Source: Mycolicibacterium septicum DSM 44393
Lineage (GTDB): Bacteria > Actinomycetota > Actinomycetes > Mycobacteriales > Mycobacteriaceae
Assembly (NCBI RefSeq): GCF_000455325.1
Contig: NZ_HG322952.1
Span: 936,657 to 1,000,656 of the forward strand
Direction: 5' to 3'
Length of the DNA stretch: 64,000 nucleotides
Shown here: positions 16,519-24,753 of the stretch, piece after piece
How positions within the stretch are numbered: position 1 is the first letter of the stretch
Layout of the letters: every line of letters starts with the position of its first letter
Notes under the pieces: generated by a model
What the model saw: the letters and a program-made list of their open reading frames with translations, nothing else
What the model was told of the DNA's origin: nothing
Database searches by the model: none
Translations under genes and position numbers: made by a program

Positions 16519-16935
16519 ATGGCGTCCGTCTTCACAAAGATCATCAACGGAGAACTGCCCGGGCGATTCGTCTACGAGGACGATGAGATCGTCGCGTTCC
16601 TGACCATCGCACCGATGACACAGGGCCACACGCTGGTCGTTCCCCGGGCTGAGATCGACAACTGGCAGGACGTCGAACCCGCGGTGTTCGGCCGGGTGAT
16701 GGAGGTGTCACAGCTGATCGGCAAGGCTGTGTGCCAGGCCTTCGGCGCGCAACGTGCCGGCGTCATCATCGCCGGACTCGAGGTGCCGCACCTGCATGTG
16801 CACGTGTTCCCCGCCTACAACCTGGCCGACTTCGGTTTCGCCCACGTTGATCACAACCCGTCGGCCGAGTCCCTCGACGCCGCACAAGCGAAGATCAAAG
16901 CCGCGCTGGCAGATCTGCAATCCGCGGCAAGCTGA
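16519..16935 (+). CDS. HIT-family nucleotide-binding hydrolase, Rv0759c-type
   Basis: This 138-residue protein starts MASVFTKIINGELP and carries the histidine-triad motif HLHVHVFP plus the GHTLVVPR strand. HIT proteins hydrolyse or transfer nucleotide monophosphates from small adducts. ATG 16519 is chosen because family sequence starts there; the frame is open back to 16441. It is convergent with phoR and their coding regions overlap by 41 bp (16895-16935), the same tail-to-tail arrangement as Rv0758/Rv0759c. Confidence 0.88.
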   Translation: MASVFTKIINGELPGRFVYEDDEIVAFLTIAPMTQGHTLVVPRAEIDNWQDVEPAVFGRVMEVSQLIGKAVCQAFGAQRAGVIIAGLEVPHLHVHVFPAYNLADFGFAHVDHNPSAESLDAAQAKIKAALADLQSAAS

Positions 16936-18328
16936 CCGTGAACCGGCAGCCCTGACCGGGCGCAGTGGTGACCCTGACCGTGCCACCGTGAGCCAGCACC
17001 AGGGAATGCACGATCGACAGGCCCAGTCCGGTACCGCCGCTCGCGCGGGTGCGTGAGGTATCCGCGCGGTAGAACCGTTCGAAGACCCGTCGCGCGTCGT
17101 CCTGGCTCATGCCGGGACCTTCGTCACACACCTCGATGATGGCGTGGTCGTCGTCGGTGCCGACCCGCACCGTGATCCCGGCGGTTTCCGGGGTGTGCTG
17201 CACCGCGTTGGCGACCAGGTTGCTCAGCACCTGGCGCAACCGGGCCTCGTCGCCGAGCACCTCCGGGGTCCCGGGCCCGTCGAACACCTCCATCCGCACC
17301 CGCCGGCTCGGGGCGATCGACTGCGTGTCGTGCACGGCGTCGGTGGCCAGGGTCAGCAGATCGACCCGATGCTGATCCAGCGGCCGCTGCGCATCGAGAC
17401 GTGCCAGCAGCAGCAGATCCTCGACCAGCAGGCCCATCCGCCGGGACTCGCTTTCGATCCGGCCCATCAGCATCTCGACGTCGCGGGCGGCTCCCTGGCG
17501 GTACAGCTCGGCGAATCCACGGATCGTGGTGAGCGGGGTGCGCAGCTCGTGGCTGGCGTCGGTGATGAAGCGGCGCATCCGTTCCTCCGAGGTGCGCGCC
17601 TGCTCGGCGGAGGCGTCCGACGACGCCACCGCCCGCTGGATCTGCGCGAGCATCCCGTTGAGCGCCGACGACAGCCGTCCCACCTCGGTGCGCGGATCCC
17701 GTTCGGGGACACGACGATCCAACTGGCCGGCGGCGATGGCCGCGGCCGTGCGTTCCACCTCGACCAGCGGGCGCAGGCTGCGGTGCACGACGGCGTAGCC
17801 GACGATGCCGAGGACCACCAGCACCACCGTGCCGATGCCCACCTGCGACCAGATCAACGCGCGTACCGATGACTGCACGTCGGACAGGTCGATCGCGACG
17901 GTGGTGAGCTCCCCGTTGGGACCCTCCACGGTCATGGCCCGCCACTGCACGTCGGAATCGCCGACGGATTTGACGGTCACCGGCGCCGGACCGACATTGT
18001 TGTCGTCGGGCAGTGCGGGTTCGGCCTCGCGGTCGTTGATCGCGATCCAGGTCCGGCCGTCCTGATCGACGCCGCGGACATAGAAGTTCGACGGCGGGCG
18101 TGCCGGGTTCGGCCCTTCCAGGGGCGTCGAGGGCAGTTGGCGCGGTTCCTGCGCCCAGCTGTCCGAAGCGTCGAGCAGCGTCTGATCGATGCGGCTGATC
18201 TCCGTGTGCCGCATGATCGAGGTCACCGCGACACCGGAGGCGAGCAACCCGAACGCCACCAGAACCAGCGCGGCGGCCACCAGGCCAACGCGCAGCGGCA
18301 CACCGCGCCGCTCTACCCGGTCAAACAC
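16895..18328 (-). CDS. phoR: Sensor histidine kinase PhoR
   Basis: This 477-residue membrane kinase has TM1 at about 14-36, an extracytoplasmic sensor region (~40-155), TM2 at ~158-181, HAMP (~182-233), the phospho-acceptor His260 in DASHELRTPL, and ATPase motifs N box NLVANAVQHT, G1 DEGPGM, F box FERFYR and G2 GGTGLGLSI. It pairs with PhoP 29 bases upstream in the same operon. In M. tuberculosis PhoPR controls acid response, complex cell-wall lipids and ESX-1 output. The 3' end overlaps the convergent HIT gene by 41 bp. Confidence 0.95.
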   Translation of the reverse strand: MFDRVERRGVPLRVGLVAAALVLVAFGLLASGVAVTSIMRHTEISRIDQTLLDASDSWAQEPRQLPSTPLEGPNPARPPSNFYVRGVDQDGRTWIAINDREAEPALPDDNNVGPAPVTVKSVGDSDVQWRAMTVEGPNGELTTVAIDLSDVQSSVRALIWSQVGIGTVVLVVLGIVGYAVVHRSLRPLVEVERTAAAIAAGQLDRRVPERDPRTEVGRLSSALNGMLAQIQRAVASSDASAEQARTSEERMRRFITDASHELRTPLTTIRGFAELYRQGAARDVEMLMGRIESESRRMGLLVEDLLLLARLDAQRPLDQHRVDLLTLATDAVHDTQSIAPSRRVRMEVFDGPGTPEVLGDEARLRQVLSNLVANAVQHTPETAGITVRVGTDDDHAIIEVCDEGPGMSQDDARRVFERFYRADTSRTRASGGTGLGLSIVHSLVLAHGGTVRVTTAPGQGCRFTVSLPRIADLPARL

Positions 18329-18357
18329 CCCAAAAGTATGCCGCCGACGGACGGACC

Positions 18358-19071
<714 letters not shown>

Positions 19072-19120
19072 GGCCATTCCCTGATGTTGATGGTGCCTCT
19101 TGAACTCAACCTGCATGCAC

Positions 19121-19150
19121 GCTGTGCACTTCCTGTGAGTTTAGCTGTGA
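19121..19150 (-). promoter_or_regulatory. PhoP-box-like direct repeats between phoP and the repeat-protein gene
   Basis: Read leftward, TCACAGC (19150-19144), TCACAGG (19138-19132) and GCACAGC (19127-19121) lie in the same direction with starts 12 and 11 bp apart. The published PhoP site is, from memory, TCACAGC-N4-TCACAGC. Position upstream of phoP fits autoregulation; the same repeats could act on the divergent gene at 19174. Confidence 0.6.
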
Positions 19151-19173
19151 CGCGGGTAACTACACTGACGCCC

Positions 19174-19989
19174 ATGAACCTCGGCAAGACGCTGATCCAG
19201 GTTGCTACCGCGCCCGTACGCATCGGGTTGGCCGTGGCCGACGCCGGACTCGGCATCGCCAACGAGACGCTCAACGCGGTGCAGCGCGGCATCACCGACG
19301 GGAACCCACTCAACGGCAGGTCATCGATGGCCTCGCTGTTCGGCATCGATGATGCCGTGGAGCGCGCGAACCGGTTGGCGCGGCTACTGGACGACGACGC
19401 CCCCCTGGGGCGGGCGCTGGCTCCCGACGGCCCGATCAACCGTTTGCTGCGGCCGGGCGGTCTGGTCGATCAGCTGACCGCCGAGGGCGGCCTGCTGGAC
19501 CGGCTGACCGCGGACAACGGCGCTGTGGCCCGGGCGGTGGCCCCCGGCGGCCTGGTGGATCAGGTCACCCTGGAGGGCGGCCTGCTGGACCGGCTGACCA
19601 CCGAGGACGGCGCGGTGTCCCGGGTGATCGCTCCGGGCGGGCTCGCCGATCAGCTGCTGGCCAACGACGGACTGTTCGAGCGGGTGCTGCGCGAGGACGG
19701 GGTGGCCGATCGCCTGCTGGCCGAAGGCGGCCTGCTCGACACCCTGACCGATCCCGACGGCCCGCTGCTCAAGCTCGCCGATGTCGCCGACACCCTGAAT
19801 CGTCTGGCGCCCGGGCTGGAGGCCCTGGCACCCACCATCGACGCGCTGCACGACGCGGTCATCACACTGAGTCAGGTGGTCAATCCGCTCAGCAACATCG
19901 CCGACCGCATCCCGCTGCCGCGCCGTTCGTCCCGGCGGAGCTCCCCGCGGCCCGTCGCCTCGCAGCGAATTATCGACGCCGACGACTGA
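19174..19989 (+). CDS. Decapeptide-repeat protein beside phoP, Rv0756c-position
   Basis: This 271-residue protein starts at ATG 19174. It has a mildly hydrophobic N-terminus (TLIQVATAPVRIGLAVADAGLGIAN), then 13 consecutive ten-residue units (residues 75-204) without insertions or deletions, following roughly [DG]-G-L-V-D-R-L-[TL]-A-[EP]. The C-terminal part (LAPTIDALHDAVITLSQVV) is helical, and the end is basic and Ser/Arg-rich. There is no clear signal peptide. It is divergent from phoP across PhoP-like boxes, as Rv0756c is in M. tuberculosis. The function is unknown; a solenoid or amphipathic membrane-associating rod is possible. Confidence 0.75.
   Translation: MNLGKTLIQVATAPVRIGLAVADAGLGIANETLNAVQRGITDGNPLNGRSSMASLFGIDDAVERANRLARLLDDDAPLGRALAPDGPINRLLRPGGLVDQLTAEGGLLDRLTADNGAVARAVAPGGLVDQVTLEGGLLDRLTTEDGAVSRVIAPGGLADQLLANDGLFERVLREDGVADRLLAEGGLLDTLTDPDGPLLKLADVADTLNRLAPGLEALAPTIDALHDAVITLSQVVNPLSNIADRIPLPRRSSRRSSPRPVASQRIIDADD
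19396..19785 (+). repeat. 13 x 30-bp in-frame repeat (decapeptide units)
   Basis: Thirteen 30-bp units encode decapeptides such as GGLVDQLTAE, GGLLDRLTAD, GGLVDQVTLE, GGLLDRLTTE, DGLFERVLRE and GGLLDTLTDP. Exact periodicity with diverged DNA suggests an old repeat kept by selection on protein structure. Confidence 0.85.
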
Positions 19990-20016
19990 CCCGCTAAGCT
20001 AGGGCGCGTTCCACCC

Positions 20017-20091
20017 GCCTCCGTAGCTCAGTGGTAGAGCGCCCGCCTTGTAAGCGGAAGGCCGTCAGTTCAATCCTGACCGGGGGCTCCA
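20017..20091 (+). tRNA. tRNA-Thr (anticodon TGT)
   Basis: The acceptor arms GCCTCCG (20017-20023) and CGGGGGC (20081-20087) pair. The D arm GCTC...GAGC, the anticodon loop CTTGTAA (anticodon TGT at 20049-20051) and the T arm GTCAG-TTCAATC-CTGAC are all present. CCA is encoded at 20089-20091. Confidence 0.95.
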
Positions 20092-20133
20092 TACACACCG
20101 ATGGGTGTCGGTGCATGTCAGTAGCTTCCTCAC

Positions 20134-20537
20134 ATGAGGCTATGTCGCGGCTGCGGTTCACCACTGGAGAAGCGCAGTCAGAAGGTCTACTGCAGTAATG
20201 CATGTCAGGGCTCAGCCCGCCGGAAGGCCAGCACAAAACGTTGGCTCGAATCCGGCGAGGCTTACGTTACTTCTCTACACGGTCACTACATCCGGCTTTA
20301 TCTCACCGAAGCTCAATCCGGCTGTTGTGCGATCTGCGGCGCGGCCAGCACCTGGCAGGACCTCCCGCTCGTCTTGGTGTTGGACCACATCGACGGAGAC
20401 TCGACGAACAACGGCGCGAGAACCTCAGACTGGTCTGCCCGAACTGCGACTCGCAGCTGCCGACGTACAAAGCCCGCAACAGGGGCAACGGTCGCTTCTA
20501 CCGCCGAGAGCGCTACGCCAACGGCCAGTCGTTCTAG
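20134..20537 (+). pseudogene. HNH endonuclease, single-base frameshift
   Basis: The first frame from ATG 20134 reads MRLCRGCGSPL, YCSNACQ, then CAICGAAS and LVLDHIDGDSTNN, a zinc-finger-plus-HNH nuclease start. It then leaves the family sequence. The next frame resumes exactly as expected (RRENLRLVCPNCDSQLPTY, ending RERYANGQSF) to the stop at 20537. One base is missing at about 20412 (aacaacggcgcgag; one extra C or G would restore NNRRENL). The intact protein would be about 134 residues. Such small HNH proteins occur in phages and mobile regions, and this one sits 42 bases after a tRNA gene, a common integration target. Composition is lower in GC than its neighbours. Confidence 0.8.
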
Positions 20538-20540
20538 CGT

Positions 20541-20696
20541 TCACGTCTCGTCGGCGATGTTCTCGTGACTCTCGTGCAGTCCCGGGCCCTCGGGATCCTC
20601 ACCCCGACGGTCGAATTCGTCCTGCAGCTCCTCTTGCCCTTCGGTCACCTTGCGGGCATCTTTCGGTATCGCCCGGCCACCGTCACGTTGATCCAT
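20541..20696 (-). CDS. Small acidic hypothetical protein (51 residues)
   Basis: A short open frame runs from ATG 20696 to TGA 20541. It encodes MDQRDGGRAIPKDARKV, followed by an acidic stretch (EGQEELQDEFDRRGEDPEG) and ending HENIADET. The charged, Gly-poor composition and good codon use look genuine. It is convergent with the broken HNH gene (3-base gap). No function can be assigned. Confidence 0.5.
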   Translation of the reverse strand: MDQRDGGRAIPKDARKVTEGQEELQDEFDRRGEDPEGPGLHESHENIADET

Positions 20697-20734
20697 AACC
20701 CGTTGAGTCACCCGGATCGGCCGCGGCTAAACAC

Positions 20735-21880
20735 CTAGACCCGGGAGGTCAGCTTTCGCAGGGTTTGGTACTCCGCGTCGCGATAGGGCCGCCCATCGGG
20801 TTGCAGCAGATCGCTGAACCACACCTTCGGAACCTTGGTGTAGGGCTTGTCCCACGAATCCCACGGGAAATAGGTCTGGGTCTTGCCGGCCACCAGCCCC
20901 CAGCTGTAAGCACCGACGTTGTGCCGCTTGGCAACCGGGAGCACACCTTCGACCGTGCTGCCCTGATCCCGGGCCAGATACTCGGTGCACAGCATCGGCC
21001 GGCCCAGCGGGGCGAGCTCAGCGATGCGGGCCTCGAATTCGTCGGGGCCCGCGTAGGAGTGGAAGGAGATGACGTCGGAGTTGTCGAGCTGGAAGCTGTC
21101 CATCGCACTTCGGCTGCCGCGGTCCCAGCTGCCCTGCCACACACCACTGGTCAAGGGCTGCACGGGATTGACCGAACGCGCCCAGCCGAACACCTGCGGC
21201 AGCAGTCCTCCGACGGCGTCGATCTTGTCCTTGCGTTCGACCTTGCGGTACTGCTTGGCAGGGTTGTCGGGCTCGTTCCACAGGTCCCAGCCCAGGACCC
21301 GGTTGTCGTTGCGGAACTGGCTCATCACCCCGACCACATAGTCACGCAGCACGGTGCGGTAGCGGGGGTCGTCGATGCGTTGCGCTCCCGGGCTCTGCAC
21401 CCAGCCCGAGTTGTGCACGCCCGGCGTCGGGGCCCGCTGCGCCCCCAGTTGCGGATTCGGATCCCAGCACGAGTCGAAGAAGACGAACAGCGGCTTGATG
21501 CCCTGACGCGCCGCGATCCCGACGAATTGAGCCAGCCTGCTTTGGAATCCGGCACGGTCCTGGGCCCACAGCAGATCGTGCAGGAACACCCGGACCGTGT
21601 TGAACCCGAGTAGCCGGCACGCCCCCAGCTCGCTGTCGATCCGTCGCGCATCGTAGGTACCCGGCGAGAACATCTCGATCTGGTTGATCGCGTTCGATGT
21701 GATGAAGTTCGTGCCGACCAACCAGCCCTGGGCCTGGTACCACGCGTTGGCGCGCTCGACCGGCCACTGGCCCGCCGCCGCGCTCGCACGCGGGATCACG
21801 GGAAGAGGAGCCAGTACCTGAGGTAGAGCCGCTGCTGCTGCCAGTACCAGCGGGATCTTGAGGGCCGTTCGACGGTGCAC
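20735..21880 (-). CDS. Secreted glycoside hydrolase (cellulase/GH5-like)
   Basis: This 381-residue protein has an N-terminal export signal with a twin-arginine start (HRRTALKIPLVLAAAA) and an Ala-rich cleavage region (RASAAAG). The mature part is a TIM-barrel hydrolase of the GH5/GH-A type: TNFITSNAINQIEMF, NTVRVFLHDLLW, the acid/base Glu in GWDLWNEPDNP, and a nucleophile candidate Glu in MLCTEYLARD. Mycobacterial homologues are often labelled cellulase or 1,4-beta-xylanase; the real glycan is not known. It is monocistronic or leads a short leftward run with the cutinase. Confidence 0.8.
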   Translation of the reverse strand: MHRRTALKIPLVLAAAAALPQVLAPLPVIPRASAAAGQWPVERANAWYQAQGWLVGTNFITSNAINQIEMFSPGTYDARRIDSELGACRLLGFNTVRVFLHDLLWAQDRAGFQSRLAQFVGIAARQGIKPLFVFFDSCWDPNPQLGAQRAPTPGVHNSGWVQSPGAQRIDDPRYRTVLRDYVVGVMSQFRNDNRVLGWDLWNEPDNPAKQYRKVERKDKIDAVGGLLPQVFGWARSVNPVQPLTSGVWQGSWDRGSRSAMDSFQLDNSDVISFHSYAGPDEFEARIAELAPLGRPMLCTEYLARDQGSTVEGVLPVAKRHNVGAYSWGLVAGKTQTYFPWDSWDKPYTKVPKVWFSDLLQPDGRPYRDAEYQTLRKLTSRV

Positions 21881-21971
21881 TTAGTGAACATAGTGGCGCC
21901 CAGCAAAGACCCCGGGGTCACGTATCACATTGCAACCATTGAGGTTTCATATCGTTATCTACTCGGCACCC

Positions 21972-22673
21972 TCAGAGCCGGCCCACCGTGAAATCGGCGG
22001 CCTGGCCAGGCATGCCGTTGAGCACGTATGCGGTGTGCGCGAAGTTGGGTACCCCGGCGGGTGTTCCGTCACAGATGGTGTCGCCGGGTTCGCACAACTC
22101 GATGGTCTTGTCCTTGTATCGCGGGCCGATCACCATCGCCGGTGCGCCGATATCGCGCATGAACTCGTCGGACGGCGTCCCCAGTAGAACCACCGACACC
22201 ACGTGGTCGGCGATCTCGGGCGCCATGGGTTCGGGGATGTACTGCTTGTATTCGGGCGGGATCCCGTCGGGGACAGTGGCCGCGGTGGCGTAGCCCGCTA
22301 CCGCGGCGCCCTGCGAGTAGCCGCCGAGCACCATCTTGGTCTTGGGGCAGTCCTTGGCGGTCGCCTTGACGTGGTCGGTCGCATTCCGGATGCCGTCGAC
22401 GACGGTCCTGGCGAACTCGATCCGGTCACCGAAGTTTCCACTGGCCTGGTAGTTCACCGGGTACACCTCGACCGAACGCTCTCCGGCACGCGTACGCAGC
22501 GCGTCGACGAAGGACTGTCCCGGTCCGCCGACCCCTGGCGGCTCGTAGGTGCCGCGCGCGAACACCACCTCGACGTCCGGGCACGGCTGCGCGGACGCGG
22601 CCGGCGCGGGTGCCATCGGTACGGCGCAGGCGGCTATCAGCACCGCGCCCTGGGTGAGCTTGAGGACGTTCAT
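21972..22673 (-). CDS. Secreted cutinase-family esterase/lipase (CULP-like)
   Basis: This 233-residue protein has a signal peptide (LTQGAVLIAACAVPMAPAPAASAQ) followed by PCPDVEVVFARGTYEPPG, the cutinase start with its first Cys. The catalytic triad is visible as Ser in GGYSQGAAV, Asp in CEPGDTICDG and His in FAHTAYV. Conserved Cys residues form the usual disulphides. Family members hydrolyse esters or phospholipids outside the cell. It is a standalone gene between the glycoside hydrolase and the VanX-like gene. Confidence 0.9.
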   Translation of the reverse strand: MNVLKLTQGAVLIAACAVPMAPAPAASAQPCPDVEVVFARGTYEPPGVGGPGQSFVDALRTRAGERSVEVYPVNYQASGNFGDRIEFARTVVDGIRNATDHVKATAKDCPKTKMVLGGYSQGAAVAGYATAATVPDGIPPEYKQYIPEPMAPEIADHVVSVVLLGTPSDEFMRDIGAPAMVIGPRYKDKTIELCEPGDTICDGTPAGVPNFAHTAYVLNGMPGQAADFTVGRL

Positions 22674-22771
22674 ATGGACTCCACGTCTGACGGACCGTGT
22701 TGAACGTTTTCAGTTCCCCATGCTGACACATCCCAAACCTGGATGACAGCGTCCGCAAATATTGCCTGGAC

Positions 22772-23386
22772 CTATCCCAGCGGTACGTCCAGGTAGGGCC
22801 GAGGATCTGCCGCGCCTGGACCGTCGAAGTGCCACCACTCCCCCGAGTACACGGTCAACCCGCCGGCCTTCATGGCCTCGCGCAACCGGGCCCGGTTGGC
22901 CTGGGCGGCCGGGCTGACCCCGTCCGTCGCATAGGCCAGGCTGCGCGGGGCGAAGTCATCGAATCCGGTGCCCATATCGGCCCCTGCGATCGTCACGTCC
23001 ACCGATCGGCCGGCCTCGTGGCTGCGCGCATACGCGGACGGCCGGGCCACCCAGTTGGGGTTGGACACCACCTCGAACATCTTGACCTGCACCTCGTGCG
23101 GCCGATAGCAATCCCAGAACACCAGCGTCTGCGGGCGCAGCGCGGCCGCAGCGGCCGCCAACCCGGGGGCCATCGACTCGTGCACCAGGCACGGTGCCCC
23201 CGGCGGATAGAGCCGCTGGCCGACGAAGTTGTCGCTGGTCGCGTACCGCAGGTCGACCACCGCGTCGGGGACGACCGAGCGCACGTCGACCAGCCCGGCC
23301 TCGGCCGCCGGCCGGGCGGACGCCGTGGGTACCGGAGCGCAGACCATGACGAACAACGCCAGCAGGCCGGCAAGAGTGCGTGTCAC
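22772..23386 (-). CDS. Secreted D-Ala-D-Ala dipeptidase (VanX/M15D-like)
   Basis: This 204-residue protein has a signal peptide (TLAGLLALFVMVCAPVPTASA) and a VanX-type M15 domain: DLRYATSDNFVGQRLYP, WDCYRPHEVQ, the zinc motif SHEAGRSVDVTI and the catalytic EWWHFDG. It should cleave D-Ala-D-Ala or similar dipeptides outside the membrane. GTG 23386 overlaps the stop of the acyltransferase gene (GTGA), so the two are translationally coupled; the open frame upstream (to 23485) has no signal-like sequence. Without VanA/VanH neighbours this is not a vancomycin-resistance cassette and more likely serves wall recycling. Confidence 0.85.
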   Translation of the reverse strand: MTRTLAGLLALFVMVCAPVPTASARPAAEAGLVDVRSVVPDAVVDLRYATSDNFVGQRLYPPGAPCLVHESMAPGLAAAAAALRPQTLVFWDCYRPHEVQVKMFEVVSNPNWVARPSAYARSHEAGRSVDVTIAGADMGTGFDDFAPRSLAYATDGVSPAAQANRARLREAMKAGGLTVYSGEWWHFDGPGAADPRPYLDVPLG

Positions 23387-24528
23387 CCCGCCACCATGGC
23401 ATTCTCGCCCTTTTGAACGGACCGTTCTGCCGCGCGTCGGTTCGTGAACCGTGCGCCGATGCCGATGCACGGCTTCTCGATCCACCGGTAGGTGACAAAA
23501 CTGAATGCGGCGGTGCCGGCCACCACCAAGGTGTATCGCAGGATCTCAAGTGGGATCGAGAATTGTCCGGGCGTGATCGCGATGTCGACTGCTGACCGGA
23601 CAAGGGGATGCAGGAGATACATCGAGTACGCCCATGTCCCGAGCGCGACGAGCGGCCGGGAGCGAAGAATTCTGCTCACCCAACGCGGGCCGATGACAAG
23701 GCCCGGCATCAGAAGCACCACCGCGTAAGAGAACGGCACGTCCACAATCCCTGGGACGTCGACCAGAGCCTTCACCAGGATCGCGCCAACAAGGATGATC
23801 AGGAACACGCCGGGTCTCGCGAATTGGGCAACCAGGCGATACGACGTCGCCCTGAACATCAGCAGGGCAAGAACGCAGCCCAGGATCAGCGGGATGAACA
23901 CGACCGAATAGTTCGAGGGCCAGACGACCCACGCTGCTGTCATCACCGCCGCGAGGCTGACCGCGAACCAGAGACGCGCACGTTCGAAAACCGGAGCGAT
24001 GAGCGCGAAGGCCACGAGTGGCCATGCCAGATAGAACTTCTCCTGTACCGCAAGGGTCCAGGTGTGGCCGAATGTCGCCCCAGACGCAAACTCGTTCTGG
24101 AAGGTCAGGAAGTACACGAATCGCTTCCACCAATTACCGGGGTTCTCCGCAAGTCCGGCCACTACGAGCCCGCTGAACAACAAAAGGGTGAAGAAGTAGA
24201 CGGGGAGCAGGCGGAAAGCGCGGCGGACGTAGAAGCTCTCCCAGTCGATGCGCGAACGCTCACTGTGTTCCCGAAGGAGCAGCAGCGTTATGAGAAAGCC
24301 GCTGTTGACGAAGAAGATCGGCACACCCGTGCCCGGGACGTTGCCCCAGATGGGATCGCGCATGTGGCCGGCGATTACGAAGAGGATCGCCACGGCCCGC
24401 AGGCCGTCGATCTCCCTGATGCGCCCTTCGGCGCGGAATTGATCGAATGACAGGCGGGGCCCGTGAAGTGCGGCCCGTACCAATCGGAGTGTCGCTGGGC
24501 GTCGTTCAGATGTCGTCGCCGAATCCAT
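23383..24528 (-). CDS. Membrane acyltransferase 3 (OafA/YrhL-like)
   Basis: This 381-residue protein has about ten membrane helices and the acyltransferase 3 signature REIDGLRAVAILFVIAGH, with the catalytic-type His at its end, followed by IFFVNSGFLITLLLL and FYVRRAFRLLPVYF. Family members move acetyl or other acyl groups onto surface sugars or peptidoglycan. The end overlaps the VanX-like gene by 4 bp, suggesting the two act on the same envelope polymer. ATG 24528 is the start; the leader contains no other gene. Confidence 0.85.
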   Translation of the reverse strand: MDSATTSERRPATLRLVRAALHGPRLSFDQFRAEGRIREIDGLRAVAILFVIAGHMRDPIWGNVPGTGVPIFFVNSGFLITLLLLREHSERSRIDWESFYVRRAFRLLPVYFFTLLLFSGLVVAGLAENPGNWWKRFVYFLTFQNEFASGATFGHTWTLAVQEKFYLAWPLVAFALIAPVFERARLWFAVSLAAVMTAAWVVWPSNYSVVFIPLILGCVLALLMFRATSYRLVAQFARPGVFLIILVGAILVKALVDVPGIVDVPFSYAVVLLMPGLVIGPRWVSRILRSRPLVALGTWAYSMYLLHPLVRSAVDIAITPGQFSIPLEILRYTLVVAGTAAFSFVTYRWIEKPCIGIGARFTNRRAAERSVQKGENAMVAG

Positions 24529-24753
24529 ATATCCCCTCGGTCGACGCTCAAGTCTAGAGGGGCGGGCATCAGCTCGATTTGTCGCGCGACAATCACACCG
24601 GGGCGACTACCCCCGATCTTCATGCGGAAATGCCGCTCTCATCTTCAGACATATCGACTTCCGATGTACGATAATCGCACTCTTGAGATGGCATCGAAGC
24701 CCTGGTGGCCACCTACTTACGCGCAACACCAACGGACGGATTGGAGCAATCCC

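Noticed and set aside
19072..19116. Longer PhoP start at 19116
   Set aside because: The added residues (VEFKRHHQHQG) do not resemble the family and AGGGA favours 19071.
22772..23386. Vancomycin-resistance VanX
   Set aside because: No VanA, VanH or VanRS genes are nearby and the protein is exported.
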